Below are positions 8,126 through 17,439 of a stretch of 64,000 nt of DNA, piece by piece. Source of the DNA: Luidia sarsii (Eukaryota > Echinodermata > Asteroidea > Paxillosida > Luidiidae); NCBI GenBank assembly GCA_949987565.1, contig OX465111.1, positions 19,347,846 through 19,411,845 on the forward strand, written 5' to 3'. The position numbers and the translations under genes are program-made. The notes under the pieces were generated by a model. That model worked only from the letters and a program-made list of their open reading frames with translations. It had not been told where the DNA came from and did not search any database. Numbering within the stretch: position 1 is the first letter of the stretch; each line of letters opens with the position of its first letter.

Positions 8126-11100
8126 CTAGACAAGACAACGCATGCACAAAAGTCACTTGTTTGTAACAAAAGAAATACCACTCATCAGGGTGATGTAAAG
8201 CAATCTTATGATGTACATGTCGGTGAAGGCCTAGAAATTACGGTCTAGGCAATATATTCCTCACATTCTACCAAGTCACAAACTGTACAGTACAGTACAG
8301 TTTAGGTCCTCATTTTGAAGCTTTAGGCTTCATATGAGTCAGGACTCCAAGGAGCCTGGTGAAACCAGTCTTCGACTGTGTTTCTCTTTTAATCTGCTCA
8401 ATAGAAAGATCACCCAGTAGTCCTGAGATACCTATCCAGGGATCTCGATAGTATGGGACTCTAGGGATAAAAAATAAACTAAGCTTGGTCAAATTTATAT
8501 TTTCCCTACAACATATATGAGCTAATGCTATGTATTTCAGATACTGGACATTAATATAATCCCGTAGTGGTTGACTTTTTGTCACAAACTTTGACTGGGG
8601 GATCAATACCCCATATCCCCTTTTTTAAAAGTATGACCCTTGATTCCGATCCCAACTCAGCCTCTTTCATCAGTTGTGGCCAGTGGTTCCAGTGACAGTC
8701 CCATCCATCCCCGTCAACCATTATGTGACCTGAGGTTCAAATCCGCTTTAATTCTTTCCCGCCAATTCTGAGCAGTGATGACTCCAATCTCGATCCATCC
8801 ATCCCATTCCACCAACTGCGACTGAAGTGCGAATCCCTCTCCGCTCCTCTCTCCAATTCATTCTCCTGAAATAAAATCATCACCCCTTCCGTACCTTTCC
8901 ATCTCAAATCAAACAAACCCTCGAATCCCCCAACTGATCAGGCCCGCCACACGACCTCCACCAGCTCGGTGGTCAAATGGTTAAGACTAGCCTGCACTAG
9001 AAAGCAGGAATCTCAGGTTCGAATCCCGCCCAAGCTGCCTGTCTTTTTAGTTCAGCAGGCAATCGGGCAAAGCACTGATGCACTCAGTGCTTATTACATC
9101 GATTAGGGCAAACATTCATTGAATTACATACTTGATGCAAACATCACATTATATCTATTATCAGGACAGTTTGATAGGAAAGGCCGCTTCCAAGTTCCAA
9201 ACTCTAGCACTACACATCCGAGGCACTCACTTGCAACTTGATTTCTGGGGTTGGAGAAGAAGAGAACGTCTCTATGGTAGAGAAGTCCAGCCGCACAGGC
9301 CGGCTCGATGAGGGTCTTGTCCACGTAGACGTCCTTCATCGGGAACGACTCGCCGCCGTCGTAGCTCCGAGCCACGATGCGGCAGTGACACTTGTAGTGA
9401 TTGTGGTTGCGGATGTTGAGCATGATGGAACCGTCAGATAGCTCCACGGCCTGTGCGGAAGAGGCATGGATGTTTCACGCATGGATTTGGTTGTGGAATC
9501 CTCATCATCATCCTCATCCTCCCCCTCCCCCTCATCGATCCTCATCCTCATCCTCCCCCTCATCCTCATCCTCATCCTCCTCATCATCATTATCATCATC
9601 ATCTGTTATTCTCATCACCATCACTACCCTATACACATCATCCTACACTATGAACATCTAAACCTTGAAAATTGGGTGAAGATGTCATTTAGCCGTGAAA
9701 AGAAAATTCACCGTGTTTTCACCCCTATTTCATGGCACACAGTTAGCCAAGTCATTTTCACGGTGTTTTCACCAGTGGTCTCCAAGGCCACATTCCTGGT
9801 GGTAAATGGCTAGAGGCAATTTAGAAGTATCTGGGAGTGACAGTTATGGGCTGGTGGTCCCTACTGGTAATTGAATTAGCCATCCCTCAAGGCTGGAGCT
9901 TTTGCCATCCTAGATATTCACATTTTTTTCAGGGTCTCTTTAGTGACCTGAAGATGTCCTTATCAGGTCAGAGAGGCGATTATTTTCACTGTGAATTCAC
10001 TGTAAGATGCACCGTGAAATCACAGTGAATTTTTAGTTTCACTCCGAAATTACATTTTCACCCCTTTTTCACGGTTTAGATATTCATAGTGCTACTGGGT
10101 CACCATTGGTACTTTACCCTCCTCATCATCCACATCCTCCCTCTCCTTCCTCATCTCCTCCTCCTCCTCCCCATCCTCTTCTTTCTCCTCCTCACCCTCC
10201 ATCTCCTCCTCCTCCCCCCTTCCCCTTACCCTACTTAACATCAACATAGTAGTTTTTCAGATACATTTGGAAGACCTCCATTTCTCACAAGATCCCTCCA
10301 CGAAATGATGAGAGCCATTCTTAGCATATGTGACCCGGCACAGCATAATGAGGAATAACCTCCACTTTGTGAGATGTTGAGATGTTCTAATGATGTGAAA
10401 GATCAGTATACCATTAGCTTTCAAATGATATCAAAATATAATATCCTGTAATACTTAAAATTTCCAAAAACAAATAAAAAAAATTGATTTGTAATCGAAT
10501 TGTGAAGATACTTTAACTTCAGGCATTGTTTACTCAAAAAGTGTTTTGGTGGGATATTCCTCATGTTGTTGTGCCGGGTCTCATATACCGGTAGGTATAT
10601 GCTCCATAAAGCAGTACTGATTCTATGGAAGCCACAAACGGAAGCCACCAAACTTCCCTTGCATTCCAGCCTGACCTCACCTGGCACTCGTCAGGTTCAA
10701 AGGTCCCCTGGTCCTGTAGTGACCCTCCCCACCGCCAGGTCAGCCCGTGGTCGTCGCTGAGAAGGCAGTGTACCCCGTCGCCGTGACCGCAGGAGATGAG
10801 CCTGCCCTTATTGGGGGCCAGCTTTTTCTGGGAAAGTAGACGAGAGTCGGAGAGTCACAGATAGAGATATCTTCCTTGGCCTCTGGACCTGTGTATTGGC
10901 AAGAGATCTAGAGAGGCTTCGTAATAAGCGATATGGTATTAATGCAATGGATACATCATCAGAATTTTATGAAGTCATAGGCTACTTACTATCCGCTAAA
11001 CATTCGGACGACACGGATATCTTGCTCGCTACACGTGAAGAAGATGGGGAGGGTTGGGATTGAGATGGATTGGTGATGATATGGTATTGGATGGCGTGGG

Positions 11101-14100
11101 ATGGGAATGGGACGGGATGGCGTGGGATGGGAATGGAGACGGGATGGCGTGGGATGGGGATGGGATGGGATGGCGTGGGATGGGAATGGGATGGGATGGC
11201 GTGGGATGGGAATGGGACGGGATGGCGTGGGATGGGAATGGGACGGGATGGCGTGGGATGGGAATGGGATTGGATGGTGTGGGATGGGAATGGGATGGGA
11301 TGGCGTGGGATGGGAATGGGATGGCGTGGGATGGGATGGGGCGGGATGGGAATGGGATGGGATGGCGTGGGATGCGAATGGGATGGGATGGCGTGGGATG
11401 CGAATGGGATGGGATGGTGTGGGATGGGATGGGACGGGATGGCGTGGGAAGGGAATGGGACAGGATGGCGTGGGATGGGAATGGGATGGGATGGCGTGGG
11501 ATGGGAATGGGATTGGATGGCGTGGGATGGGAATGGGATGGGATGGCGTGGGATGGGAATGGGATGGGATGGCGTGGGATGGGAATGGGATGGGATGGCG
11601 TGGGATGGGAATGGGACGGGATGGCGTGGGATGGGAATGGGATGGGATGGCGTGGGATGGGAATGGGATGGCGTGGGATGGGAATGGGATGGGATGGCGT
11701 GGGATGGGAATGGGACGGGATGGCGTGGGATGGGAATGGGATGGGATGGCGTGGGATGGGAATGGGATGGGATGGGATGGGATGGGAATGGGATGGGATG
11801 GCATGGGATGGGAATGGGACGGGATGGTGTGGGATGGGAATGGGACGGGATGGCGTGGGATGGGAATGGGACGGGATGGTGTGGGATGGGAATGGGATGG
11901 GATGGCGTGGGATGGGAATGGGATGGGATAGCGTGGGATGGGAATGGGATGGGATGGTGTGGGATGGGTTGGGTTTGGGATCATTTATTTTGGTTGGGTT
12001 GGGATTGGGATGTGACGGGATGGAATGGAATGGAATGTGCTGGGCTGGGCTATTTTAGATGGGTTTGAAGGGGATAGGGAAGGCTAATCTAGGCTGTATT
12101 AGGCTAGACTAGGACAGGAAGGAATAAGATAGGAATAGGACAGGAAAGGACCCAAGAAGGAACTGTAGTTGCCATCAAGGATTCTGCAGTCAGGAATCCC
12201 TCACAGCACAGACGCCAGCCTCACCTGGAGAGCGATTCCTGGACCGGGAGCAAAAGGCTTGGTGCCTGTCTGCAGCGAGACGTTGACGGGTCGGGACCAC
12301 GTGATGCCGTCGTCGGCGCTGCGCACCAGCATGGTGCTGGTCACGTTGCAGCCGACGTGGTGATTGCAGAAGGTGTACATGACGAAGATGAGTCGCCTCT
12401 CGTCGTCCACGATGATGTTGCCCGTGTTGAAGCCGTCCTGGACCAAGTAGCCGTCGTCCAGAATGAACTTCATCGTGTCCCACTTTTCACCTGAGGTGGC
12501 AAGTGGCAACCAATGACAATTGATGGTAAACACAACACGTGAAAGAAAAATGTTGCAGCCTCCCAGGACCTTCTGATCATCCTAGCATGACCTTTTGATC
12601 CTAGCAGGACCTTTTGATCATCTAACAGGACCTTTCCATCCTAGCAGGACCTATTGATCATCCTCGCAGGACCATTCGATCCTAGCAGAACCTTTCGATC
12701 CTAGCAGAACCTTTTGATCATCCTAGCAGGACCTTTCCATCCTAGCAGGACCTTTCCACCCTAGCAGGACTTTTCCACCCTAGCAGGACATCTCGATCCT
12801 AGCAAGACTTCACCATCCTAGTAGGAACTTTCCATCTTAGCAGGACCTTTCGATCCTAGCAGGACCTTTCGATCCTAGCAGGACCTTTCTATCCTTGCAG
12901 GACCTTTCAATCCTAGCAAGACCTTAAGATCCTAGTGTGGCATGGCCACTTAGTTGTTAGTTCTTTTTAATATCCTTGCAGCATAAGTTAAATAGTAAAT
13001 GCCCCTCTGGATCTTGAATTGCTTATAGTAAACCCCCACTCCTACTGGTAAAGTAATGTATTTATTACGCGCATAATTAGCACTTAAGGACAGTAGCCCC
13101 CTTGTTATTCAGCCCCAGCCCTGTGTATTTCCTGCTTAACTACTGTAGTGTAGAGTCACTTTGCAGACCGGCAGTGGAGTGAACCACACGCGCTATCCCT
13201 ACTCCAATTCAGTCTAGATACTGCCCTTTCGATTTGGTCTGGTCCACCCTTGGTAAGTTATCTTTATTACTGTATAATTGTAAATCGCCAGATTAGGATT
13301 TAAGGATTAATTGTATTGTATTTTCATTGTATTTTTCTCAAGCCCTCTTTTGCTTGGTTTTGTCTTGATTTTTGGACATGCATGTAGGTTTTCCCAAGGA
13401 CTGGAAGTGTGATCAGATTTATAGTCGTTTTTCCTCATTTCCCTTATGGAATTGAGCAGACCTGGGATTGATCTCACGATTTGATTGGTTATCTTGAAAT
13501 AGATGGCATTGTAGTATAGTTGGATTTACTTTTACTTTGGTTTTTATGTTGCTATTGTTGAAAGATCGAGTTAGCAGTGATTTTACTTATGTCATTTTCC
13601 AGTTTCTCAGTTTCTTTGGAGTTAGAGATAGTTGACCTGTGTTGAGACAAGATTGTTTTTATATTTGTTTGACCTTAATTGAAAGTTTCGATACTTTTAA
13701 GTTAGATGCTTTCGATGCATTTGTGTACTGCCGAACTTTTTCCCTTGGATTGATTTTTTACTTGTGCCATCTTATGGGAGAGCTATGGTCTCTTTGCTCA
13801 GTACTTTGTTCTTGGAAAGTAGCCACACAGGAAGTTATAGACAATGGAGACTGTGTTCCTTATGTTTAGACTTGCCTCTAGTCCCTGTAGGAGTAATTTA
13901 GTGGACATACACCACTGTAGGCGTATGTATGATGTACTAGCTAGTACTACATAACCTACATGTAGGAGGACTGGTGGAAGTTTACTTAGTACCACCAGCT
14001 GGTATCACTCCAGTGATTTGGGAGGTGTAGACCTGAGCCACTGAGCTTATCAGCTCATTAGATATTCACAGGGAAAAGGGTTGTTTTTGTGTGGACCATG

Positions 14101-16406
14101 GTTGGTTAATCCTGTTGGGAATAGGCAATGTGGTTAGAGCCAAGTATTCACAGGAGGGTTGATTTAGTTTTTTCTATAGTGTTATTGCTGACATTTACCC
14201 TTGTGCTATTGAGCGAAAATACTTATTGTGTTCTATAATTTTATCTTTATTTGCAGGTTGTTGAAGTTGTTGTTTTTGGCCTGTAACCGGATTTTTATAC
14301 TGTGTTGGTCTTGAGGGTCTTGCCTTACATCATTTTTTATTATTGGTCTTGTTGGTCTTACCTCATTTTTATAGTTGGTCTGTCTTAATTTCTTCCTTTC
14401 CTGCTTTCTTACTCTTTTACTCTCTTACTCTCTTTCTCTCTCGCTTTCTTACTTTCTTACCTTTCTCAGTCTCACCTCTTTTTTTGTGTACTGCCAGTGA
14501 GAAGAGATCTGGTTAGTCTGGATGAGATTTTTTGCATTAAATTTGGTTTCGCTCTTTTTGGATTTAAACACGGTTGTCTGTCCCTATTTATTGAAATTCT
14601 CTCCTCGCGACTTGTCCCACACTCGATCTATAGTTTTCTTTGCAAGTGAGTTCCCCAAACTCTTCAGTATTTTTTCCAATTAGGTAGCGTGCTCATTTTT
14701 CAGGCTACACTAGCAGGACCTTTCCATCCTACAAATGTAGCAGGACCTTTCCATCCTACAAATGTAGCAGGACCTTTCCATCCTACAAATGTAGCAGGAC
14801 CTTTCCTTCCTAGCAGGACCTTTCCATCCTAGCAGGACCTTTCCATCCTAGCAGGATTTTTAATATGCAAATTACTCAATTCAAAGAGGAACTAAGTTTC
14901 CTCCGGACGCACCCAGTTCGTCCAGCGATCGTCGGACCACCAAGAATTTGGGTCCAGCATCGGCATGGCTGTACTTCCTTCCCTGGGCCACGGCTAGCAG
15001 TCGACCGCCCGGCGTGTAACTGATCAAAGGCGTGCGGAAGATGTCCACCTCTGCCTCGCCGTGAATCCATAGCTGCCGCTCCGCCACCACTGCGGGATTC
15101 ACCTGGGTAGGAGGAAAAGAAAATTCTTGAAAATTGGACTGGGCCGGGAATGGAACCCAAGACCTCTGGGCTCCAGATACAGGCCTATTAATGTAGCTTA
15201 ACGTACCTCAATCTGGCTGAGAAGGATTCTAGTGCTGGTAACCCTACAAGAAATTTGACGGCCTGGAATGAGAAAGAACCTATCACTATTGCAAGGTTTT
15301 ATCATTGCAGGATCAATTTAAAATAAGTGCTAAAATAAGTGCTTAAACTAAGTGTTGTGTAAAGTTGCTGTGTAAAGTCATTTTCTTTCCCATTTTGTTT
15401 GTTTGTAAAAAATAACTAAATCGATTGAATCAGTGCTTAATTGCAGCCTAGTCCGAGTAACTTGGACCTGACAAGTCACCCTTTTTTAATTGAATTTTGA
15501 AATTTTGAGGGTCGGGTGACTACAGTCACCCGACCCTCAAATTTTCAAAAACTAATTGCAGCCTAGTTGCGACTTGCGGTAACCGTAACCCTCATCCTCA
15601 GGATGAGGGTTACGGTTACTGCAACTAATTGCAGCCATGAAATTAATGAATAGATTTTTAAACACCTTATTTGCAACCAAAATGGAAGAACAGTTGCTAC
15701 GGCAACCATACTCCATAACATAAGCCCTTGTACTTTTTGTAGTTGTACTGTTGTACTTGTACTAGTTTGTAAATTATTTTTGGTGTTGACAATTTTTTTT
15801 TTTGATCGTAGGGAACTAGTACCAGTAGTCTTATCTTAGTAACTTGGACCCGACAAGTCACCCTTTTTTTATCGAATTTTGAAATTTTGAGTTTCGGGTG
15901 ACTGTCACCCGAAATTCAAAATTTCAAAATTCGATAAAAAAAGGGTGACTTGTCGGGTCCAAGTTACTCGGACTAGGGAACTAGTAGGGGACCGAGGATC
16001 TGGGCCATGAGGCATGAGTGTTTACGCGTTGATGTAAGCCCGTGCTCGGGTCTAGAACTTAGACGTTAGAGCAGCCATGGTTAGACTTAGAGGTAGAAAG
16101 TAAAGAGGGGGGCTAGTTGCAGCATAAATTGCGTTGACCGTATCCCTCATCTAGTGACCGCCGGGTAAGAATGAGCTTCATCATGAGGGTTACACTTACA
16201 CAGTGACCGCAACAAGGGCCAGGGGGGCGTGATCAAATTGGAGCCGCGCACGGCATTAATTGCTCTTGAATGGCAACCCCCCAAAACCCGGTCAAATCAT
16301 CGCTTACCTTGTGCACGTCTCCACTCTCCTGTGGCACACATTCCAATGTGAGACACATGCACACATGGACGAAAATAGCCGCGGCGATTTCGATTCTTGT
16401 CGGCAT
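7917..16406 (-). CDS. NEU1: NEU1-B: complete lysosomal-type sialidase, 6 exons, 376 aa
   Basis: Second NEU1-family exo-alpha-sialidase. Exons: 16406-16308, 15102-14913, 12490-12225, 10827-10681, 9450-9231, 8125-7917. All junctions are GT-AG and the frame holds from ATG to TGA. Residues 1-33 form a signal peptide. R56 sits in F-R-T-P (FRIP is usual). D81 follows the AQGRK segment. E232 is in DECQ, R248 in LNIRN, R308 in RVNLTL, Y336 in SGYS and E354 in LFEKG, so the expected sialidase catalytic set is present. Four Asp boxes are visible: [32 protein letters not shown]. The protein ends SLYDEHN, without the Tyr-x-x-hydrophobic tail known for mammalian NEU1, so lysosomal sorting may differ. It lies tandem with NEU1-A and head to head with MVB12. 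Activity is inferred. Confidence 0.95.
8963..9036 (+). tRNA. tRNA-like sequence, probably degenerate
   Basis: A 74-nt cloverleaf-like sequence in NEU1-B intron 5: acceptor AGCTCGG/CCAAGCT with one mismatch, D stem GTC/GAC, anticodon stem CCTGC/GCAGG and box B GGTTCGAATCC. The anticodon loop has 8 bases (ACTAGAAA) and would show AGA. The T stem pairs poorly. There is no long variable arm, so it is not a normal tRNA-Ser. More likely a tRNA pseudogene or SINE remnant than a working gene. Confidence 0.4.
9231..9450 (-). CDS. NEU1: NEU1-B exon 5, Asp box 3 and catalytic Arg
   Basis: A 220-bp exon from CACAG|GCC to GCAA|GTGAGT. It encodes [13 protein letters not shown] (R248), [26 protein letters not shown] and DVLFFSNP. 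It ends in phase 1 so that the next catalytic arginine codon is completed by exon 6. Confidence 0.93.
9490..9612. repeat. CATCCT/CATCAT simple repeat in NEU1-B intron 4
   Basis: Pyrimidine-rich (CCTCAT)n and (CATCAT)n tract close to the exon 5 acceptor. A second C/T-rich tract lies at about 10110-10230. Confidence 0.85.
9659..10070. mobile_element. MITE-like element with CTAAACC...GGTTTAG ends
   Basis: The left end ctaaaccttgaaaattgggtg is the inverted counterpart of the right end cccctttttcacggtttag. Internal blocks repeat caccgtgttttcacc and its complement. It lies in NEU1-B intron 4. No confident target duplication was read. Confidence 0.45.
10329..10583. mobile_element. TA-flanked MITE, TGTGACCCGGCACA family
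   Basis: Terminal inverted repeats tgtgacccggcacagca and the complementary right end (gtgccgggtctca here) are flanked by TA. Internal marks are aatgatgtgaaag and gttgtttactcaaaaagtg. It sits about 100 bp from NEU1-B exon 4, in intron 4. Confidence 0.8.
10681..10827 (-). CDS. NEU1: NEU1-B exon 4, Asp box 2 and DECQ
   Basis: A 147-bp exon from CCCAG|AAA to CAG|GTGAGG, one codon shorter than in NEU1-A. It encodes [24 protein letters not shown] and FEPDECQ, keeping the conserved Glu-Cys-Gln that NEU1-A has as Glu-Ser-Gln. It is too short for a length-filtered ORF scan and was found by alignment to exon 4 of NEU1-A. Confidence 0.9.
11060..11970. repeat. 26-bp minisatellite in NEU1-B intron 3, about 30 copies
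   Basis: The unit ggatggcgtgggatgggaat+gggacg recurs with cgtggg at 11174, 11200, 11226 and 11252, a 26-bp period, with C/T variants at the gac/gat site. Because stops are absent from the unit, both strands show 275-334 residue frames of GMAWDGNG or HPIPFPSHA type; these are not genes. Confidence 0.92.
12225..12490 (-). CDS. NEU1: NEU1-B exon 3, Asp box 1
   Basis: A 266-bp exon from CTCAG|GTG to CAG|GTGAGG. It encodes [37 protein letters not shown], the Asp box RSADDGITW and [11 protein letters not shown], all close to NEU1. N-V-T within it is a glycosylation sequon. Confidence 0.92.
12558..12935. repeat. 19-bp tandem array GATCCTAGCAGGACCTTTC, left block
   Basis: Degenerate repeats of gatcctagcaggacctttc, about 19 bp, in NEU1-B intron 2. 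The monomer is the arm of the family-1 hairpin element. The array breaks off at 12935 inside a monomer, where a 1.77 kb insertion begins, and resumes at 14710. Confidence 0.85.
12936..14709. mobile_element. Probable solo LTR, 1774 bp, 4-bp target duplication CTAG
   Basis: The insertion starts TGTGGCATGG and ends GGCTACA, the TG...CA ends expected of an LTR. It is bounded by CTAG at 12932-12935 and 14710-14713. Removing it with one CTAG rejoins a normal array monomer (gatcCTAGcaggacc). Near the right end, attaaa at about 14537 followed by a T-rich region suits an LTR R/U5 area. No gag-pol coding was seen inside. Class by ends and duplication is good; family unknown. Confidence 0.65.
14710..14853. 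repeat. 19-bp tandem array, right block
   Basis: Continuation of the same array after the insertion, here with 27-bp variants (catcctacaaatgtagcaggacctttc) and then plain ctagcaggacctttccatc units. It stops about 60 bp before the NEU1-B exon 2 donor. Confidence 0.8.
14913..15102 (-). CDS. NEU1: NEU1-B exon 2, FRTP region
   Basis: A 190-bp exon from CCCAG|GTG to CTGG|GTGCGT, the same length and phase as in NEU1-A. It encodes [20 protein letters not shown], where the usual FRIP isoleucine is Thr, and [14 protein letters not shown], where the AEAR glutamate is Gln. Confidence 0.9.
15440..15560. mobile_element. TAGTCCGAGTAACTTGG palindrome, partial copy
   Basis: Left arm tagtccgagtaacttggacc then gacaagtcaccctttttt and a short inverted core gggtgactacagtcaccc. 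The right arm is truncated after ccctcaaattttcaaaa. It lies in NEU1-B intron 1. Confidence 0.6.
15827..15975. mobile_element. Near-perfect 150-bp palindrome, TAGTCCGAGTAACTTGG family
   Basis: Arms from taacttggacccgacaagtc to gttactcggacta are almost exactly complementary over about 65 bp each, with the centre gggtgactgtcaccc. In NEU1-B intron 1, the RNA could form a very long hairpin. The left tip carries a small insertion. Confidence 0.85.
16308..16406 (-). CDS. NEU1: NEU1-B exon 1, signal peptide
   Basis: Thirty-three codons from ATG (16406-16404) to AAG|GTAAGC, phase 0. The product has a basic start, a hydrophobic core [15 protein letters not shown] and a Cys/Val/Pro stretch suited to cleavage. 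It corresponds in position and phase to NEU1-A exon 1, although the two leaders share little sequence. Confidence 0.82.
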
Positions 16407-16449
16407 TTCTGTGCAGACTGTGGCGATGTTTACGTTTTCAGCTGAAAGA

Positions 16450-16480
16450 ATTCATTCAGGTGACGTGTCACCTAATGAAT
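16450..16480. promoter_or_regulatory. 31-nt inverted repeat with TGACGTG core upstream of NEU1-B
   Basis: Arms ATTCATT, one unpaired C, AGGTGAC, then GT, then GTCACCT and AATGAAT: 14 paired bases on each side, 44 bp upstream of the NEU1-B ATG. The core TGACGTG resembles ATF/CREB-type sites. It is close to, but not, the CLEAR palindrome GTCACGTGAC of lysosomal genes. It could be a dimer binding site or a 5' UTR hairpin. Confidence 0.5.
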
Positions 16481-16974
16481 AATAATGAGGGTATTCCCCT
16501 ACTGAGCAATAGGAAACTACAGAGGGCGCCCTATTATTTAGGAACCGTAGCCGCTTCGTATCCAAAATCAACGCCCAGTTATTGGATGTAGGCTTAGAAA
16601 TACACCTTTCCTATCCATTATTGTCTCCAGAACAGATACATAGCAGAGAAGGTACCTTAAGGTGAGACATGTTTAAATTTATTCGTGAGTTTGAGTCAAA
16701 ACTTTGTGTAGAAATTGATTGTGTGAAGTATTGTCATTGAATGTAGTCCGAGTAACTTGCCCTTAAAACGGCTTTTATTTACTTCGCTGGTCTATTTTTC
16801 GGGGCAGGGTATATTGACCCGGCAACGGCATTCCCTGCAAAATCGCTATTCTGCCGGTCCCTTACCCTGATTGCCCAACTGCCACGTTTGTGCCGGCTCT
16901 TTTGACCAACAGATTATCGAGGAACAACCTCCGGCAGAATAACCACGGTTTAAGCCGAGCAACATAATTCAAAT

Positions 16975-17144
16975 CTTAAAATTAAGTGGGCCTGACGTTT
17001 AGATCCTAGCACTGTAGCAGGACCTTTCTCTGCCTTTGAGAAAGGTCCTGCTAGGATCGAAACGTCAGGCCCACTTAATTTTAAGATTTGCATTTTGGTA
17101 ATTTTAGTCAGTAAGCAGTTTGCAACATTTTTTTGTATATCACT
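16975..17144 (-). mobile_element. Family-1 hairpin retroposon in the divergent promoter
   Basis: Reverse-oriented copy: hairpin first (gggcctgacgttt ... aaacgtcaggccc), then gcattttggtaattttagtc and gcagtttgcaaca. Flanks CAACATAATTCAAAT (16960-16974) and CAACATAATTGAAAT (17145-17159) form a 15-bp duplication with one mismatch. Confidence 0.8.
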
Positions 17145-17364
17145 CAACATAATTGAAATGATAGAATTTTAATTTTCGATGTTTGTTTTAGATGTGATTC
17201 GGATTCGGATTTCGGACCTCCCCCACTTTTTTTTCTGCCAACCTTTTGTTGAGGATGAACTTGTCCCGCACGCTGCCTGATGAGGAGTGAGTACTACTAC
17301 TAGTAAGATTACTCGCTGAGAGTCTTGCTCGGATAAGTTGTCGTCGGCGTACGCCTGCTGAAAG

Positions 17365-17439
17365 ATGGCTGCTGAAAGGCCGATCACTGGAGTATGCGTT
17401 ATCGCAGACAAGGAGAAGTGTCCAGTGCACTATGAAGTG
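17365..17439 (+). CDS. MVB12: MVB12 exon 1
   Basis: Twenty-five codons ending at GTG|GTAAGT, phase 0. It encodes the first MABP strand, RPITGVCVIADKEKCPVHYEV.. in part, equivalent to PITGVGVVASRNRAP of vertebrate MVB12B. Confidence 0.9.

Larger units (their letters stand above)
16407..17364. promoter_or_regulatory. Divergent promoter region NEU1-B / MVB12
   Basis: The 958 bp between the two start codons hold all sequence available for a shared promoter. It contains a 31-nt inverted repeat at 16450-16480, a half copy of the TAGTCCGAG family at about 16743, and a family-1 retroposon at 16975-17144. The last 200 bp before MVB12 are free of repeats and hold the likely MVB12 core promoter. No TATA box was seen on either side. 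Confidence 0.5.

Noticed and set aside
8963..9036. Functional tRNA-Ser gene
   Set aside because: Eight-base anticodon loop, poor T stem and no long variable arm.
11054..12068. Reading frames of 275-334 codons on both strands at 11.0-12.1 kb
   Set aside because: They come from a 26-bp repeat lacking stops; composition is monotonous and they lie in a sialidase intron.
16458..16473. CLEAR (TFEB) element upstream of NEU1-B
   Set aside because: The core is GTGACGTGTCAC, not GTCACGTGAC, and lacks the CACGTG E-box; kept only as an inverted repeat.
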